A stretch of DNA of 64,000 nt from the NCBI RefSeq assembly GCF_028737215.1, contig NZ_JAQZAM010000009.1, forward strand, positions 62,001 to 126,000, in the 5' to 3' direction. The stretch is from Actinomycetospora chibensis (GTDB lineage Bacteria; Actinomycetota; Actinomycetes; Mycobacteriales; Pseudonocardiaceae). Shown here in pieces: positions 29,776 through 39,708 of the stretch. The translations under genes and the position numbers were made by a program. Each line of letters starts with the position of its first letter. Position 1 is the first letter of the stretch. The notes under the pieces are model-generated. The model worked only from the letters and a program-made list of their open reading frames with translations, made no database searches and was not told the DNA's origin.

Positions 29776-30999
29776 TCAGCCCGCGAGGGTGGCCAGCGCG
29801 GCGTGCGCCAGCGTCCGCACACCGACCGGCAGGGCACGCTCGTCGAGGTCGAACGTGGGCTGGTGCAGGTCGGACATGTCGCCCGACCCCGACCAGACCC
29901 CGAGACGGCCCATCGCACCCGGGACGTGCTCGAGGTACCAGCCGAAGTCCTCGCCACCGCTGGACTGCTCGGTGCCGACTGCGGCGTCGAGCCCGACGGC
30001 CCGCTCGGCCGCGCGGGCCAGCAGGTCGGCCGAGACGGCGTCGTTGACCACCGGCGGGACCCCGCGGCGGTGCTCGAGCACGTAGCCGACGCCGGTGGGT
30101 GCGAGCAGCGCGGTGACCAGCGACCGGACCAGCGGCTCGAGCTCGTTCCACGTCGCGTGCTGGGCGGTGCGCAGCGTGCCGCCGAGCACGCCCTGTTGCG
30201 GGACGGCGTTCGTGGCGTTGCCGGCCTGGACGGTGCCCCAGACCAGGACGGTGCCCGAGCGCGGGTCGACCCGGCGGGACAGCAGGTCGGGCAGGCCGGT
30301 GATCACGGTGCCGAGCGCGTGCACGAGGTCCGCGGTCAGGTGCGGGCGCGAGGTGTGCCCGCCCGGCGAGGTGAGGCGAAGCTCGAGCATGTCGCACGCC
30401 GAGGTGATCGCCCCGGTGCGCGTGCCGACCTTGCCGACCTCGAGACGCGGGTCGCAGTGCAGCGCGAAGATGCGGTCGACCCCGTCGAGCCCGTCGGCGG
30501 CGATGACGTCGAGCGCACCCCCGGGCTGCACCTCCTCGGCGGGCTGGAAGATCAGCCTCACCCGGCCGGGCAGCTCCTCCGGGGACGCGGCGAGCGCGAG
30601 CCCCGCGCCGAGCACCATGGCGGTGTGCGCGTCGTGGCCGCACATGTGCGCGACACCCGGCACCTGGGAGGCCCAGGGCACCTCGACCTGCTCGGTCAGC
30701 GGCAGGGCGTCGATATCGGCGCGCAGGGCCACCGTGCGCGGGCCCTGGCCGATGTCGCAGACCAGGCCGGTGCCGGGCAGGAGCCGGGGGCGCAGGCCCG
30801 CGCCGGCCAGGGTCTCGGCCACGAGACGGGTGGTCTCGTGCTCGCGACGGGCCAGCTCGGGGCGGGCGTGGATCGCCCGGCGCCAGGAGACGACGTCGTC
30901 GGCGTGCGCGGCGAGCCAGCGATCGATCCACTCCGGGCCGTGGCCCGCGCCGAGATCGGCCACGGGGGCCGTCACCGGGCGTGGCTGTGCCAGAGTCAT
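29776..30999 (-). CDS. M20 family metallo-amidohydrolase
   Basis: A 407-residue peptidase/aminoacylase-family hydrolase. Metal ligands are visible in HMCGHDAHTAMVLG, the catalytic glutamate pair in IFQPAEEVQPGG, a histidine in LHCDPRLEVGKVG, SPGGHTSRPH in the lid domain and SSGGEDFGWYLEH near the C-terminus. Family members deacylate N-acyl amino acids or similar amides. The layout matches mycobacterial AmiA1/AmiB1 (Rv3305c/Rv3306c) next to purine nucleoside phosphorylase. GGGAGGTG lies eight bases before the ATG. The substrate cannot be assigned from sequence. Confidence 0.9.
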   Translation of the reverse strand: MTLAQPRPVTAPVADLGAGHGPEWIDRWLAAHADDVVSWRRAIHARPELARREHETTRLVAETLAGAGLRPRLLPGTGLVCDIGQGPRTVALRADIDALPLTEQVEVPWASQVPGVAHMCGHDAHTAMVLGAGLALAASPEELPGRVRLIFQPAEEVQPGGALDVIAADGLDGVDRIFALHCDPRLEVGKVGTRTGAITSACDMLELRLTSPGGHTSRPHLTADLVHALGTVITGLPDLLSRRVDPRSGTVLVWGTVQAGNATNAVPQQGVLGGTLRTAQHATWNELEPLVRSLVTALLAPTGVGYVLEHRRGVPPVVNDAVSADLLARAAERAVGLDAAVGTEQSSGGEDFGWYLEHVPGAMGRLGVWSGSGDMSDLHQPTFDLDERALPVGVRTLAHAALATLAG

Positions 31000-31286
31000 C
31001 GAACACACCTCCCTGCCGAACCCGTTGCCAGTCCGACTGTCCGGCCCAGCATGCCTGCGCCGGACGGCGGTTGTGGGCAACGAGACCGCCCTCGCGCCGA
31101 GGGGTCGCGACCGCGCTGTGTGCGGTGTACCACCCCCCGGGACAGTCCGACGAGCGGACGGACGGTGCTGGTCACCGGTGTCCCGGGCCGCTGCCCGGCG
31201 GTCGCCGCCCGTCCGTCGCACATCGCTCACAAGGGGGGTACCCCGGGGGCGGTCCGCCCAACGGTCGGCGTTGCCATGATGGAGAC

Positions 31287-34211
31287 GTGACCCCCGCACC
31301 CGCCGACGCCCCCGGTCCGCGCCGGCTCGTCGGGCGCTACCGCCTCGAGCACGAGCTCGGACGCGGCGCCATGGGCACCGTGTGGTCGGCGTACGACGAG
31401 GTCCTGCACCGCGCCGTCGCGGTCAAGGAGGTGCGGCTGTCGTCCGTGCCCGTCAACGAGCGCGGCATCGTCCGGGAGCGGACGCTGCGCGAGGCCCGGG
31501 CCACGGCCATGCTCAGCCACCCCAACGTCGTCACCCTCTACGACGTCGTCGAGGTCAACTCCGAGCCCTACGTCGTCATGGAGCTGCTGCCCTCGCGCAG
31601 CCTCGCGAGCTACATCGGCGAGCGCGGCACGCTCACCCAGCCCGAGGCGGCCGAGATCGGTTCCGCGGTGGCGTCGGCCCTGACGACGGCCCACCGGGCG
31701 GGCATCACGCACCGCGACGTCAAGCCCGGCAACGTGCTCATCGGCGAGAACGGGCAGATCAAGCTCACCGACTTCGGGATCGCCCGCAACGCGGCCGAGC
31801 AGTCGATGACGCAGACCGGCACCGTGCTCGGCTCCCCGCCCTACATCGCGCCCGAGGTCGCGATGGGGCGCGCGGTCGGGCCGGCCGCCGACCTCTGGGG
31901 GCTCGGCGCCACCCTCTTCGCCTGCCTCGAGGGACGCCCGCCCTACGACGCGGGCGACCCCGTCGGCACCGTCACCGAGGTCGTGCACGGCGACGTGCCC
32001 GTGCCCACCGGGCGCGGACCCGTCGTCGACGTCATCCGGGGCCTGATGGTCAAGGATCCCGCCCTGCGTATGCCGCTCGCCGCGGTCCGCCGGCGCCTGC
32101 GCCCGCTGCTGTCCGACCCGGAGGGTCCCGTCCTCGCCGCCCCGTCCGCGCCGCGCACCGCGGCGTTCCGGGTGCCGCGGGCGGGCGAGGTCAGCGACCA
32201 GGCCGGGATCATGCCGGTCCCGGCGTCCTCCTCGCGGGGGCCGGCCGGGACGCTGGTCGAGGGGTCGCCGGACGCCCCGGGCGAGGTGCCGGCGAGCCCG
32301 CCCCCGACGCCGGACGCCAAGCCCTCCCCCACCCCACGGTCCGGGACCGACGCCGCGAGCGGGCCCGCGGGAGCCGTGGGCCCCGCGGTCGACGAGGCCC
32401 GCGTCACCGACCCGCCGCAGGAGGCGCCCGAGAAGAAGGACGAGGCCGTCCCGGGCGAGCAGGCGGCCGCCGGCGCGGCGGTGGCGGCGGGCGCGGCGGT
32501 CGCGGCGGGTGCGGCGGCGGGCGAGGACGGGGACGACGAGAAGGCCGAGGCAGCGTCCGAGGTCGAGGAGTCCACGAAGTCCGGGGAGTCCGGGGAGTCC
32601 ACGAAGTCCGGGGAGTCCGCGGAGTCCGAGGACGCGGCGGGCGACGCGGAGCTCGCCGAGGCACCGGAAGCGTCCGAGGCACCCGAGGCCGCCGAGGCGT
32701 CCGAGGGCAAGGCTGCCGAGGTCACGGCTGCCGAGGTCACGGCTGCCGGGGTCACGGCTGCCGGGGACGCCGAGGTCGCGTCCGACCCCGAGGCGTCCGA
32801 GGGCGAGGTCGTCGAGGCCGCCGAGGTCGGGGCGGGCACGGACGAAGAGGACGAGCCGGCCGAGGCGGCGTCCACCGGGGAGAAGACCGAGGGGAAGACC
32901 GAGGGCGAGGCGGCGGACGCCGCGGCACTCGAGGAGGCCGACGCCCCGGAGGCCACGGGAGCGGCGGCCGACGAGGCCCCCGCGAGCACGAACACCGAGG
33001 CGCCGGAGCCGGTGCGCGCCGACGACGACGCGTCGCCCGCAGCGGTGCCGGCGGTCACCGACGCCGAGGCGAAGGGACCCGCCGAGGCCCGGTCCGGGGC
33101 CCAGCCGGAAGCGCCGTCGACGGCCGAGTCCACGTCGGACGGGAAGACGGACGGGAAGACGGATTCGCCCGCGCCCGCCGAGAAGCCGGCCGACGAGCCC
33201 GCCGCCGGGCCCACGGACAAGCCTGCGCCCGCCGCCCCGGGCAACGGCCGGGCCCGGCCGGCGGCAGCGCGGGCCGCGGCGTCGGCACCGGGCGACGCCG
33301 AGACCACGATGGTCGGCCCGCGGGTGCCGCGCTCCGAGGACGTCACGCGGGCGGTGCGCCGCCCTCCGGCTCCGCCGCCGCGCACCGTCGGCCCGCCGAC
33401 GCCCGGGCGCTGGACCCCACCCGGCGGTGCCCCGGCCCCGGGATGGCGGCCCCCGCCGCAGAGGCCCGCCGCGGCGGCTCCGGGCGGTCCGGGCGCCACC
33501 GGGCAGCGGCTCGCCGCCGACCCGGGCCCACTGCCGTTCACGCCGTCGGCGCGGCCCGCACCGGCGCCGCGCCGGTCGCCCTGGGCCGTGGCCGGGGTCG
33601 TCGCGCTGCTCGTGCTGATGGCCGCGCTCGGGGCGGTCGGGGCGTACGCCCTGACCCGCTCGCTGGCCGGCCAGGGGCCGCTGTCGACGGATCTCACGCC
33701 CGCCGGCCCCGAGGTCGCGGGCACGGTGCTCGTCGCGCACGCCGACACCGACCAGCGCTACGCGGGCACCGGCCTGGACTTCAGCGCGCTGGTGCCCGCC
33801 GGCTGGCAGCAGTTCCGGCTCGAGCAGCCCGGCGGCGACGTCACGGTGCGCTTCGTGTCGCCCGACGCGGGCCGCGAGCTGCGGATCGACCGCGTCACCG
33901 GCTTCTACCCGTCCCAGCGCGCCGCGGACTACATCGCGCTGCTCTCCCGGCCGGACAGCCTCGGCGTGGACGGCTCGTCGGTCGGCCCGGTGGAGACGGT
34001 CGGCGCGGGCACCCCCGGCGGGGAGTCGCCCCAGCAGACCGTCTACCGCACCACCTCCGGGCCGACCGACGACCGCACGACCTGGACGCGCCTCGTGCCC
34101 TCGGGCACCAGCCTGTGGGTGATCCGGCTGACCGCCACGAGCACCGACGTCGTCGGGGCGCCCGACCAGTTCCAGGCCGTCGCCGACAGCTTCGCCGCAC
34201 CGCCCCCCTAG
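31287..34211 (+). CDS. membrane Ser/Thr protein kinase with long acidic linker
   Basis: A 974-residue eukaryotic-like kinase. The kinase domain (about 17-275) has the glycine loop [11 protein letters not shown]47 (VAVKEVRL), the catalytic loop HRDVKPGN with D144, DFG at 162-164 and the activation segment [15 protein letters not shown] 480-residue disordered linker follows, first Glu/Ala/Ser-rich with internal repeats ([18 protein letters not shown]), then Pro-rich. One membrane helix lies at about 764-791. An extracytoplasmic domain (about 800-974; [15 protein letters not shown]) resembles the APA/lipid-binding style domains of other actinobacterial sensors, not PASTA. GGAGAC precedes the GTG. 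Confidence 0.93.
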   Translation: MTPAPADAPGPRRLVGRYRLEHELGRGAMGTVWSAYDEVLHRAVAVKEVRLSSVPVNERGIVRERTLREARATAMLSHPNVVTLYDVVEVNSEPYVVMELLPSRSLASYIGERGTLTQPEAAEIGSAVASALTTAHRAGITHRDVKPGNVLIGENGQIKLTDFGIARNAAEQSMTQTGTVLGSPPYIAPEVAMGRAVGPAADLWGLGATLFACLEGRPPYDAGDPVGTVTEVVHGDVPVPTGRGPVVDVIRGLMVKDPALRMPLAAVRRRLRPLLSDPEGPVLAAPSAPRTAAFRVPRAGEVSDQAGIMPVPASSSRGPAGTLVEGSPDAPGEVPASPPPTPDAKPSPTPRSGTDAASGPAGAVGPAVDEARVTDPPQEAPEKKDEAVPGEQAAAGAAVAAGAAVAAGAAAGEDGDDEKAEAASEVEESTKSGESGESTKSGESAESEDAAGDAELAEAPEASEAPEAAEASEGKAAEVTAAEVTAAGVTAAGDAEVASDPEASEGEVVEAAEVGAGTDEEDEPAEAASTGEKTEGKTEGEAADAAALEEADAPEATGAAADEAPASTNTEAPEPVRADDDASPAAVPAVTDAEAKGPAEARSGAQPEAPSTAESTSDGKTDGKTDSPAPAEKPADEPAAGPTDKPAPAAPGNGRARPAAARAAASAPGDAETTMVGPRVPRSEDVTRAVRRPPAPPPRTVGPPTPGRWTPPGGAPAPGWRPPPQRPAAAAPGGPGATGQRLAADPGPLPFTPSARPAPAPRRSPWAVAGVVALLVLMAALGAVGAYALTRSLAGQGPLSTDLTPAGPEVAGTVLVAHADTDQRYAGTGLDFSALVPAGWQQFRLEQPGGDVTVRFVSPDAGRELRIDRVTGFYPSQRAADYIALLSRPDSLGVDGSSVGPVETVGAGTPGGESPQQTVYRTTSGPTDDRTTWTRLVPSGTSLWVIRLTATSTDVVGAPDQFQAVADSFAAPPP

Positions 34212-34222
34212 GCTCGCCGCCG

Positions 34223-35056
34223 ATGACCGAGATCGAGCCGCTCGCGCCGCCCCGTCCCTCCGCCGAGGAGGCCGCGTCCGAGCTGGCCCGGCGCACGGGC
34301 GCCCTGACCCACGACGTCGCCGTGGTGCTCGGCTCCGGCTGGGGGCCCGCGGCCGACGCGTTCGGCCCGCCCGTCGCCGAGGTCCCGTTCTCCGAGCTGC
34401 CCGGCTTCACCCCGCCCGGCGCGCCCGACCACGCCGGGGTGGCGCGCTCGGTGGAGCTCGGCGGTCGGCGGGTGCTGGTACTCCTGGGGCGCACGCACCT
34501 CTACGAGGGCCACGGCCCGGAGCAGGTCGTGCACCCGGTGCGGACGGCCTGCGCGGCCGGCGCCACGAGCGTCGTCCTGACGAACGCCGCCGGCGGGATC
34601 GACCCGTCGTACGCGGTCGGCCAGCCGGTCCTGATCGCCGACCACCTGAACCTCACGGGCCGCTCGCCGCTCGTCGGACCCGAGTTCGTCGACCTCACCG
34701 GCGCCTACGACCCGGGGCTGCGCGCCCTGGCCCGCGCGATCGACCCGGAGCTCGCCGAGGGCGTGTACGCGGGGCTGCCCGGTCCGCACTTCGAGACCCC
34801 GGCCGAGATCCGCATGCTGGCCACCCTGGGCGCCGACCTCGTCGGGATGTCGACGGTGCTCGAGACGATCGCCGCGCGGGCCGCCGGGGTGCGGGTCGCG
34901 GGGGTCGCGCTGGTGAGCAACCCGGCGGCGGGGACCACCGACGCGGCCGTCGACCACCTCGCCGTCATCGACGCCGTGCACGCCTCCGCCGCGCGCACCG
35001 GCGCGCTCCTGGTGCGGCTCGTCGAGGCCGCGCTGCGGGAGAGCCCGACCCCGTGA
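34223..35056 (+). CDS. punA: purine nucleoside phosphorylase
   Basis: A 277-residue trimeric-type PNP that cleaves guanosine, inosine and deoxy forms with phosphate. It shows the N-terminal GSGWGPAAD, the signature [62 protein letters not shown] and [20 protein letters not shown]. All are canonical, including the Glu and Asn region for 6-oxopurines (ALVSNPAAG). It lies 11 bases after the kinase gene. Its stop codon is inside the tandem repeat that precedes the next gene. Confidence 0.94.
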   Translation: MTEIEPLAPPRPSAEEAASELARRTGALTHDVAVVLGSGWGPAADAFGPPVAEVPFSELPGFTPPGAPDHAGVARSVELGGRRVLVLLGRTHLYEGHGPEQVVHPVRTACAAGATSVVLTNAAGGIDPSYAVGQPVLIADHLNLTGRSPLVGPEFVDLTGAYDPGLRALARAIDPELAEGVYAGLPGPHFETPAEIRMLATLGADLVGMSTVLETIAARAAGVRVAGVALVSNPAAGTTDAAVDHLAVIDAVHASAARTGALLVRLVEAALRESPTP

Positions 35057-35108
35057 CCCCGACACCATGACCCCGACACCATGACCCCGACACCATGACC
35101 CCGACACC
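35053..35108 (+). repeat. four 14-bp tandem repeats ending at a start codon
   Basis: Four contiguous copies of a 14-bp unit, ATGACCCCGACACC (the first beginning GTG and carrying the punA stop), end exactly at the ATG of the flavodoxin-like gene, whose first bases ATGACC are a fifth partial copy. Since 14 is not a multiple of three, each upstream ATG lies in a different frame, giving competing starts. No standard ribosome-binding site is present. Confidence 0.93.
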
Positions 35109-35585
35109 ATGACCACGGTGCTGGTCGTCCACCACACCCCGTCGCCGAGCCTGCACGAGCTGCTGGGCGCCGTCGTCGAGGGCGCGGGGACCGAGGAGAT
35201 CGAGGCCGAGGTGGAGGTCGTCCGCCGGCCGGCCCTCACCGCAGGCGCGGCGGATGCGCTGGCCTGCGACGGCATCGTGCTCGGCACGCCGGCGAACATC
35301 GGGACGATGTCGGGCGCGCTCAAGCACTTCTTCGACCAGATCTACTACCCGTGCCTGGACGCGACCGCGGGGCGACCGTTCGGGCTGTACGTGCACGGCG
35401 GGTCGGACGTCGCCGGTGCCGTCCGTGACGTCCTGCGGATCACCGGCGCGCTCGGCTGGGAGCAGGTCGCCGAGGTCTGCGCGTCCACCGGCGAGATCGG
35501 CAGCGCCGAGCGCGAGGCGGCGTGGGAGCTCGGCGCCACGGTGGCGCTCCGGGCGGCCGAGCGCACGGGGACGTCGGGCGCATAG
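35109..35585 (+). CDS. flavodoxin-like / NAD(P)H-dependent FMN reductase
   Basis: A 158-residue flavodoxin-fold protein. The phosphate-binding opening VLVVHHTPSPSLHELL, the mid-strand GIVLGTPANIGTMSGALKHF followed by FDQIYY, and PFGLYVHGGSD match small WrbA-like or FMN-reductase proteins. A redox partner role is probable but unproven; the neighbouring quinone-oxidoreductase-like gene suggests a shared theme. The start lies at the end of a 14-bp tandem repeat array that lacks a ribosome-binding site. Confidence 0.82.
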   Translation: MTTVLVVHHTPSPSLHELLGAVVEGAGTEEIEAEVEVVRRPALTAGAADALACDGIVLGTPANIGTMSGALKHFFDQIYYPCLDATAGRPFGLYVHGGSDVAGAVRDVLRITGALGWEQVAEVCASTGEIGSAEREAAWELGATVALRAAERTGTSGA

Positions 35586-35645
35586 GGGCGGCGCGTGCGC
35601 TGCGGAACCGGGCATGCGGTGGCGGTCGCGGGCGTTGCGCGGGAC

Positions 35646-36581
35646 ATGACATCGAAGGTCGTGCAGTACCGCCGCTACGGCGGTCCCGAGGTCCTCGAGC
35701 TCGTCGACCGTGAGGACCCGACGCCCGGCCCGGGCCAGGTCCGCCTGGCCGTGCGCGCCGCCGCCGTGAACCCCTTGGACTGGAAGCTCCGTGGTGGCGC
35801 GATGGCGTCCGGGGACGCACCGGGCGCACCCCAGGTGCCCGGGTACGACGTCGCCGGGACCGTCGACGCGCTCGGTGAGGGGGTCACCGCATTCGCCGTG
35901 GGCGACGAGGTCGTCGGCAAGGCCACCGGCGGCGGCTACGCCGAGGAGGCCGTGGCCGATGTCCGGGCACTCGTGCGCAAGCCCGCCGAGGTGGGGTGGG
36001 AGACCGCTGCGGCGCTGCCGGTGGTCGCGACCACGGCGTACCGCGCGCTCGCCCTGCTGGGCCTCGGCGAGGGCGACCACACCGGCACCACGATCGTCAT
36101 CGACGGCGCGTCCGGGGCCGTGGGCGTCGTCGCGGTGCAGCTCGCGGTGGCACGCGGGGCGACGGTGATCGGCAGTGCGGGCGAGGCCCACCAGGACGAG
36201 GTGCGCGCGCTCGGCGCCACTCCGGTGGTCTACGGCGAGGGCCTCGCCGACCGGGTCCGGGCCGTCGCCCCGGACGGCGTCGACCTCGGCTTCGACACCT
36301 CGGGCTACGGCGGGCTCCGCGACCTCGTCGCGCTGACGGGCTCCCCGGAGAAGGCGATCACGATCGCCGACTACGCCGGCGCGCAGGAGCTCGGCGTGAC
36401 CTTCACCTCCGGCGGCGACCCGGACGACGAGAGCCGCGCCCTGGCCGAGGCCCTCGGCCTGCTCGCCGAGGGGCGGCTGCGGGCCCCGACCGTCGTCACC
36501 TACCCGCTCGCCGAGGCGGGCAGGGCCCAGGACGACAACCGGACCCGCCGCGTGGCGGGCAAGCTCGTCCTACTTCCGTAG
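35646..36581 (+). CDS. MDR-family NADPH:quinone reductase-like oxidoreductase
   Basis: A 311-residue medium-chain dehydrogenase of the zinc-free quinone reductase group: YGGPEVLELVD, PGPGQVRLAVRAAAVNPLDW, PGYDVAGTVDALGEGV and the cofactor loop IDGASGAVGVVAVQLA. No structural or catalytic zinc cysteines are seen. The partner compound is unknown. The ATG at 35646 is placed before MTSKVVQYRRYGGPEV. Its 3' end overlaps the convergent rsmI gene by 12 bases. Confidence 0.88.
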   Translation: MTSKVVQYRRYGGPEVLELVDREDPTPGPGQVRLAVRAAAVNPLDWKLRGGAMASGDAPGAPQVPGYDVAGTVDALGEGVTAFAVGDEVVGKATGGGYAEEAVADVRALVRKPAEVGWETAAALPVVATTAYRALALLGLGEGDHTGTTIVIDGASGAVGVVAVQLAVARGATVIGSAGEAHQDEVRALGATPVVYGEGLADRVRAVAPDGVDLGFDTSGYGGLRDLVALTGSPEKAITIADYAGAQELGVTFTSGGDPDDESRALAEALGLLAEGRLRAPTVVTYPLAEAGRAQDDNRTRRVAGKLVLLP

Positions 36582-37439
36582 CTGCACCGTCGCGTCGTAG
36601 AGCGCCTTCGTCGAGACGCCGTGGACGGTCGCGACGTCGCGGGCGGCGTCCTTGAGGCGCCGGCCGTCGGCGACGAGCCCGAGGACCTCCTCCGCGAGGT
36701 CCTCGGGCTCCGGCGTCACCACGACCGCGGGACCGAGCACCACGGTGACCTCCCCCAGCACGTCCCGGGCGCCCGCCCACGCCGCGAGGTCGGCGAGCGG
36801 GCCGCGCACGACCTCCTCGTGGGTCTTGGTCAGCTCCCGGCAGATCGCGCCCGCGCGGTCTCCTCCCAGCACCTCCACGGCCACGGCCAGCAGCGACGCG
36901 AGCCGGCGTGGGGACTCGAAGAACACCGCGGTGCGCGACTCGGTCGCCAGGGACCGCAGCCAGGTGCGGCGACGTCCGTCGGCGCGGGGCGCGAAACCCT
37001 CGAAGCAGAAGCGGTCGGTCGGCAGCCCCGAGACCGCGAGCGCGGCGAGCACCGCCGACGGGCCGGGCAGGCAGCGCACGGCGAGACCGGCCTCCACACA
37101 GGCGGTGACGAGCCGGTAGCCGGGGTCGGAGACCGTGGGCATGCCGGCGTCGCTGACCACCAGCACCGTGCTGCCGTCGCGCACCGCCGCGACGAGCCCG
37201 GGGACGCGCGAGGCCTCGACGTCCTCGTAGAAGCTGACGACACGCCCGCCGACCGTCACCCCGAGCGCGGAGGCGAGACGGGCCAGCCGGCGGGTGTCCT
37301 CCGCGGCGACGACGTCGGCCGTGGCCAGCGCGTCGCGCAGCCGCGCGGAGGCGTCCGCGGGATCGCCCAGCGGGACGCCCGCCAGGAGGAGCACCCCGTC
37401 GGGGGCCCCGTGTGATGCTCCGGCCATCTCCGAGACCAT
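36570..37439 (-). CDS. rsmI: 16S rRNA 2'-O-methyltransferase RsmI
   Basis: A 289-residue SAM-dependent enzyme that 2'-O-methylates C1402 of 16S rRNA. It has the tetrapyrrole-methylase-like fold with LLLAGVPLGDPADASARL, AAEDTRRLARL, LVVSDAGMPTVSDPGYRLV, CLPGPSAVLAALAVSGLP, FFESPRRL, the lysine motif CRELTKTHEEVVRGPL and a C-terminal GVSTKALYDATVQLRK. Length is typical. Two starts (37439 and 37427) are possible. It is divergent from pmt, 13 bases apart, as Rv1003 and Rv1002c are in mycobacteria. Confidence 0.95.
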   Translation of the reverse strand: MVSEMAGASHGAPDGVLLLAGVPLGDPADASARLRDALATADVVAAEDTRRLARLASALGVTVGGRVVSFYEDVEASRVPGLVAAVRDGSTVLVVSDAGMPTVSDPGYRLVTACVEAGLAVRCLPGPSAVLAALAVSGLPTDRFCFEGFAPRADGRRRTWLRSLATESRTAVFFESPRRLASLLAVAVEVLGGDRAGAICRELTKTHEEVVRGPLADLAAWAGARDVLGEVTVVLGPAVVVTPEPEDLAEEVLGLVADGRRLKDAARDVATVHGVSTKALYDATVQLRK

Positions 37440-37452
37440 ACGATCGGCAGCC

Positions 37453-39018
37453 GTGACGGCCACCATCGCGCGCCCGGCGCCGGACGCGGCGAGCGTGCTC
37501 CCGTCGCCGAAGGACGCGCCGGCCGTCGCCCAGCTGCTCGGGCGACCGATGCCCACCGACCGCCTGCGCGGCTGGATCGTGGCGCTCGTCCTCACCGTCG
37601 TCGGCGGGATCGTGCGGTTCTGGGACGTCGGGTGGCCCACCGACCAGGGCACCCCGATCTTCGACGAGAAGCACTACGTGCCGCAGGCGTGGCAGGTCCT
37701 GCGCAACGGCGGGTACGAGGACAACCCGGGCTACGAGCTGGTGGTCCACCCGCCGCTGTCGAAGCAGCTCATGGCGGTCGGCCAGTGGGTGTTCGGGTAC
37801 GACCCGGTGGGCTGGCGCGCCGCGTCGGCGCTCGCCGGCACGATCGCGATCCTGGCGATCGTCCGGGTGGCCCGGCGCCTGACCCGCTCCACGCTGCTCG
37901 GCGCCCTCGCCGGTGTCCTGCTGATCGCCGACGGCGTCAGCCACGTGTCGGCGCGCGTCGGCATGATCGACATCTTCCCGGCGCTGTTCGTGCTGCTCGC
38001 GTTCGCGGCGATCCTGGTCGACCGCGACGACGTGCGGGCCCGGCTCGCGGTCGTCGTCGCGGAGGGCCGGATCGCGCAGACGGTGTACGGGCCGCGTCTC
38101 GGCGTGCGGTGGTGGCGCCTGGCCGCCGGCGCGTGCCTCGGGCTGTCGCTCGCCGCGAAGTGGTCGGGCCTGTACTACATCGTCTTCTTCGGCGCCCTGC
38201 TGATCGGCTTCGACATGGCCGCCCGGCGGGCCGCGGGCGTCGCGCGCCCGTTCGTCGGCACCCTCGTCCGCGACGTCGCGCCGGCGGTGTGGGCGTTCCT
38301 CGCCGTCCCGGTGCTGTGCTACCTCGCGAGCTGGCTGCCCTGGATCGCCAGCGAGACCGGCACCGATCGGCACGCCGTCGGCCAGCAGCTGCCCGTGGGC
38401 GGGGCGGCGGCTTTCCTGCCCGACTGGCTGCGCGGGCTGGCCTACTACAGCACCAAGGTGCTGGAGTTCCACGCCACGCTCGACACCCCGCGGGGGTCGC
38501 CGCACCCCTGGGAGTCCAAGCCGTGGACGTGGCCGATGGGGCTGCGCCCGATGCTGTACTCCTACGAGTCCGGCACCGCCGAGGCCGGCTGCGGCGGCCC
38601 GTCCTGCGTGTCCGCGGTGATGCTGATCGGGACGCCCGCCCTGTGGTGGGCGTCGGTGCCGGCGCTCGGCTGGTCGATCTGGCGCGTCGTGACGACGTTC
38701 GACTGGCGCCACGCCGCCGTGCTCGTGGGCTACGGCGCGGGCTTCCTGCCGTGGTTCACCAACCTCGACCGCCAGATGTACTTCTTCTACATGACGCCCG
38801 TGGCGCCGTTCCTGGTGCTGGCGGTGGTGCTGGCCCTCGGGGAGTTCCTCGGACGGCGGGAGCAGGGGCTCGAACGTCGTCGGGTCGGGACGCTCGTGGT
38901 CGGCATCTACACCGGCCTCGTCGTCGCCAACTTCGCGTGGCTGTGGCCGATCCTCGTCGGCGCCTGGGTCACCGCCGACCGCTGGAACGCGGAGCTGTGG
39001 CTACCGTCCTGGCGCTGA
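37453..39018 (+). CDS. pmt: protein O-mannosyltransferase (PMT family)
   Basis: A 521-residue polytopic membrane enzyme that transfers mannose from polyprenyl-phosphate mannose to secreted Ser/Thr-rich proteins. The catalytic acidic motif FDEKHYVPQAW follows the first helix, with VVHPPLSKQLMAVGQWVFGY, GVSHVSARVGMIDIFPALF, LAAKWSGLYYIVFF and SGTAEAGCGG. Around eleven hydrophobic helices are visible. The long Pro-rich secreted regions in this window (14658 product, PepD, the kinase ectodomain) are candidate acceptors (inference). TACGAT nine bases before GTG suggests a leaderless or near-leaderless transcript. Confidence 0.93.
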   Translation: MTATIARPAPDAASVLPSPKDAPAVAQLLGRPMPTDRLRGWIVALVLTVVGGIVRFWDVGWPTDQGTPIFDEKHYVPQAWQVLRNGGYEDNPGYELVVHPPLSKQLMAVGQWVFGYDPVGWRAASALAGTIAILAIVRVARRLTRSTLLGALAGVLLIADGVSHVSARVGMIDIFPALFVLLAFAAILVDRDDVRARLAVVVAEGRIAQTVYGPRLGVRWWRLAAGACLGLSLAAKWSGLYYIVFFGALLIGFDMAARRAAGVARPFVGTLVRDVAPAVWAFLAVPVLCYLASWLPWIASETGTDRHAVGQQLPVGGAAAFLPDWLRGLAYYSTKVLEFHATLDTPRGSPHPWESKPWTWPMGLRPMLYSYESGTAEAGCGGPSCVSAVMLIGTPALWWASVPALGWSIWRVVTTFDWRHAAVLVGYGAGFLPWFTNLDRQMYFFYMTPVAPFLVLAVVLALGEFLGRREQGLERRRVGTLVVGIYTGLVVANFAWLWPILVGAWVTADRWNAELWLPSWR

Positions 39019-39612
39019 GCGCGAGCTCATGCCGTCACCCCGCCGGGCGAGCATCGCGGGCAGGACCAGCGTCAGCGCGGTGACCGTCAGCGCCCCGCTG
39101 GAGCCGAACACCGTGTAGCCGGCCTCGACGTCGACGCCGATCACGGTCGTCACCGTCCACCCGAGGGCCCACGCGGCGCCGAGCAGGAGAGGCCAGGCCG
39201 CGGCGACGGCCCCGAGCCGCCGGACGAGCACGAGCGCCTGCGCGAGTCCGACCGCGGCGCCGCACACGGCGCCCTGGATCGCGAGGTCGGCGAGCCCCAC
39301 CCGGTAGGAGACCGCGTCGGCACCGACCGCCAGGCCCGCGGCGAGCCCGACGCCGGTCGCGAGGGTCCAGGTGACCACCGGGACCCGTGGCGCCCCGAAG
39401 CCCACCCGCAGCCCGAGGGCCTGGACGGCACCGAGGACCGCGCCCGTCAGCAGCCCGCCGAGCAGGGCCGGGACCGGCCCCTGCACGGGGCCGGCGAGCT
39501 CGGCGACCAGCCCGCCGAGCGGGAAGCCGAGGAACGTGGCGAGCCAGGCGAGCGTGCGTCGCCGGGTTGTCGTGCGCACCGGCACGCGGCTGGCGGTGTG
39601 GAGATCGGTCAT
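39001..39612 (-). CDS. hypothetical polytopic membrane protein
   Basis: A 203-residue protein with about five or six hydrophobic helices and glycine-rich loops (GFPLGGLVAELAGPVQGP, GALLTGAVLGAVQALGLR-like second helix, GLAQALVLVRRLG). The repeat-like VQALGLRVGF pattern resembles small membrane proteins of unknown function in actinobacteria. GGGAGC lies four bases before the ATG. It is divergent from the SARP gene, so it is a candidate target of that regulator. The last 18 bases overlap pmt. Confidence 0.72.
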   Translation of the reverse strand: MTDLHTASRVPVRTTTRRRTLAWLATFLGFPLGGLVAELAGPVQGPVPALLGGLLTGAVLGAVQALGLRVGFGAPRVPVVTWTLATGVGLAAGLAVGADAVSYRVGLADLAIQGAVCGAAVGLAQALVLVRRLGAVAAAWPLLLGAAWALGWTVTTVIGVDVEAGYTVFGSSGALTVTALTLVLPAMLARRGDGMSSRSAPGR

Positions 39613-39657
39613 CGTCGCTCCCGGGGTTCGGTGGGGATGCGCCGAGGGTCGCGGGAG

Positions 39658-39701
39658 GCGCTGACGGAACGCTGACGGTGCGCTGAGGCCGGTCCTAGGC
39701 T
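39658..39701 (+). promoter_or_regulatory. three 11-bp SARP-type direct repeats and -10 element
   Basis: Three direct repeats at 11-bp spacing, GCGCTGACGGA (39658), ACGCTGACGGT (39669) and GCGCTGAGGCC (39680), share the heptamer GCTGAnG. The last heptamer ends seven bases before TAGGCT (39696-39701), a -10 element seven bases before the GTG of the SARP gene. SARP activators are known to bind such heptamer repeats at 11-bp period about eight bases upstream of -10, in place of a -35 element. The same repeats lie 45-70 bp upstream of the divergent membrane gene. Confidence 0.72.
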
Positions 39702-39708
39702 CGCTGGC

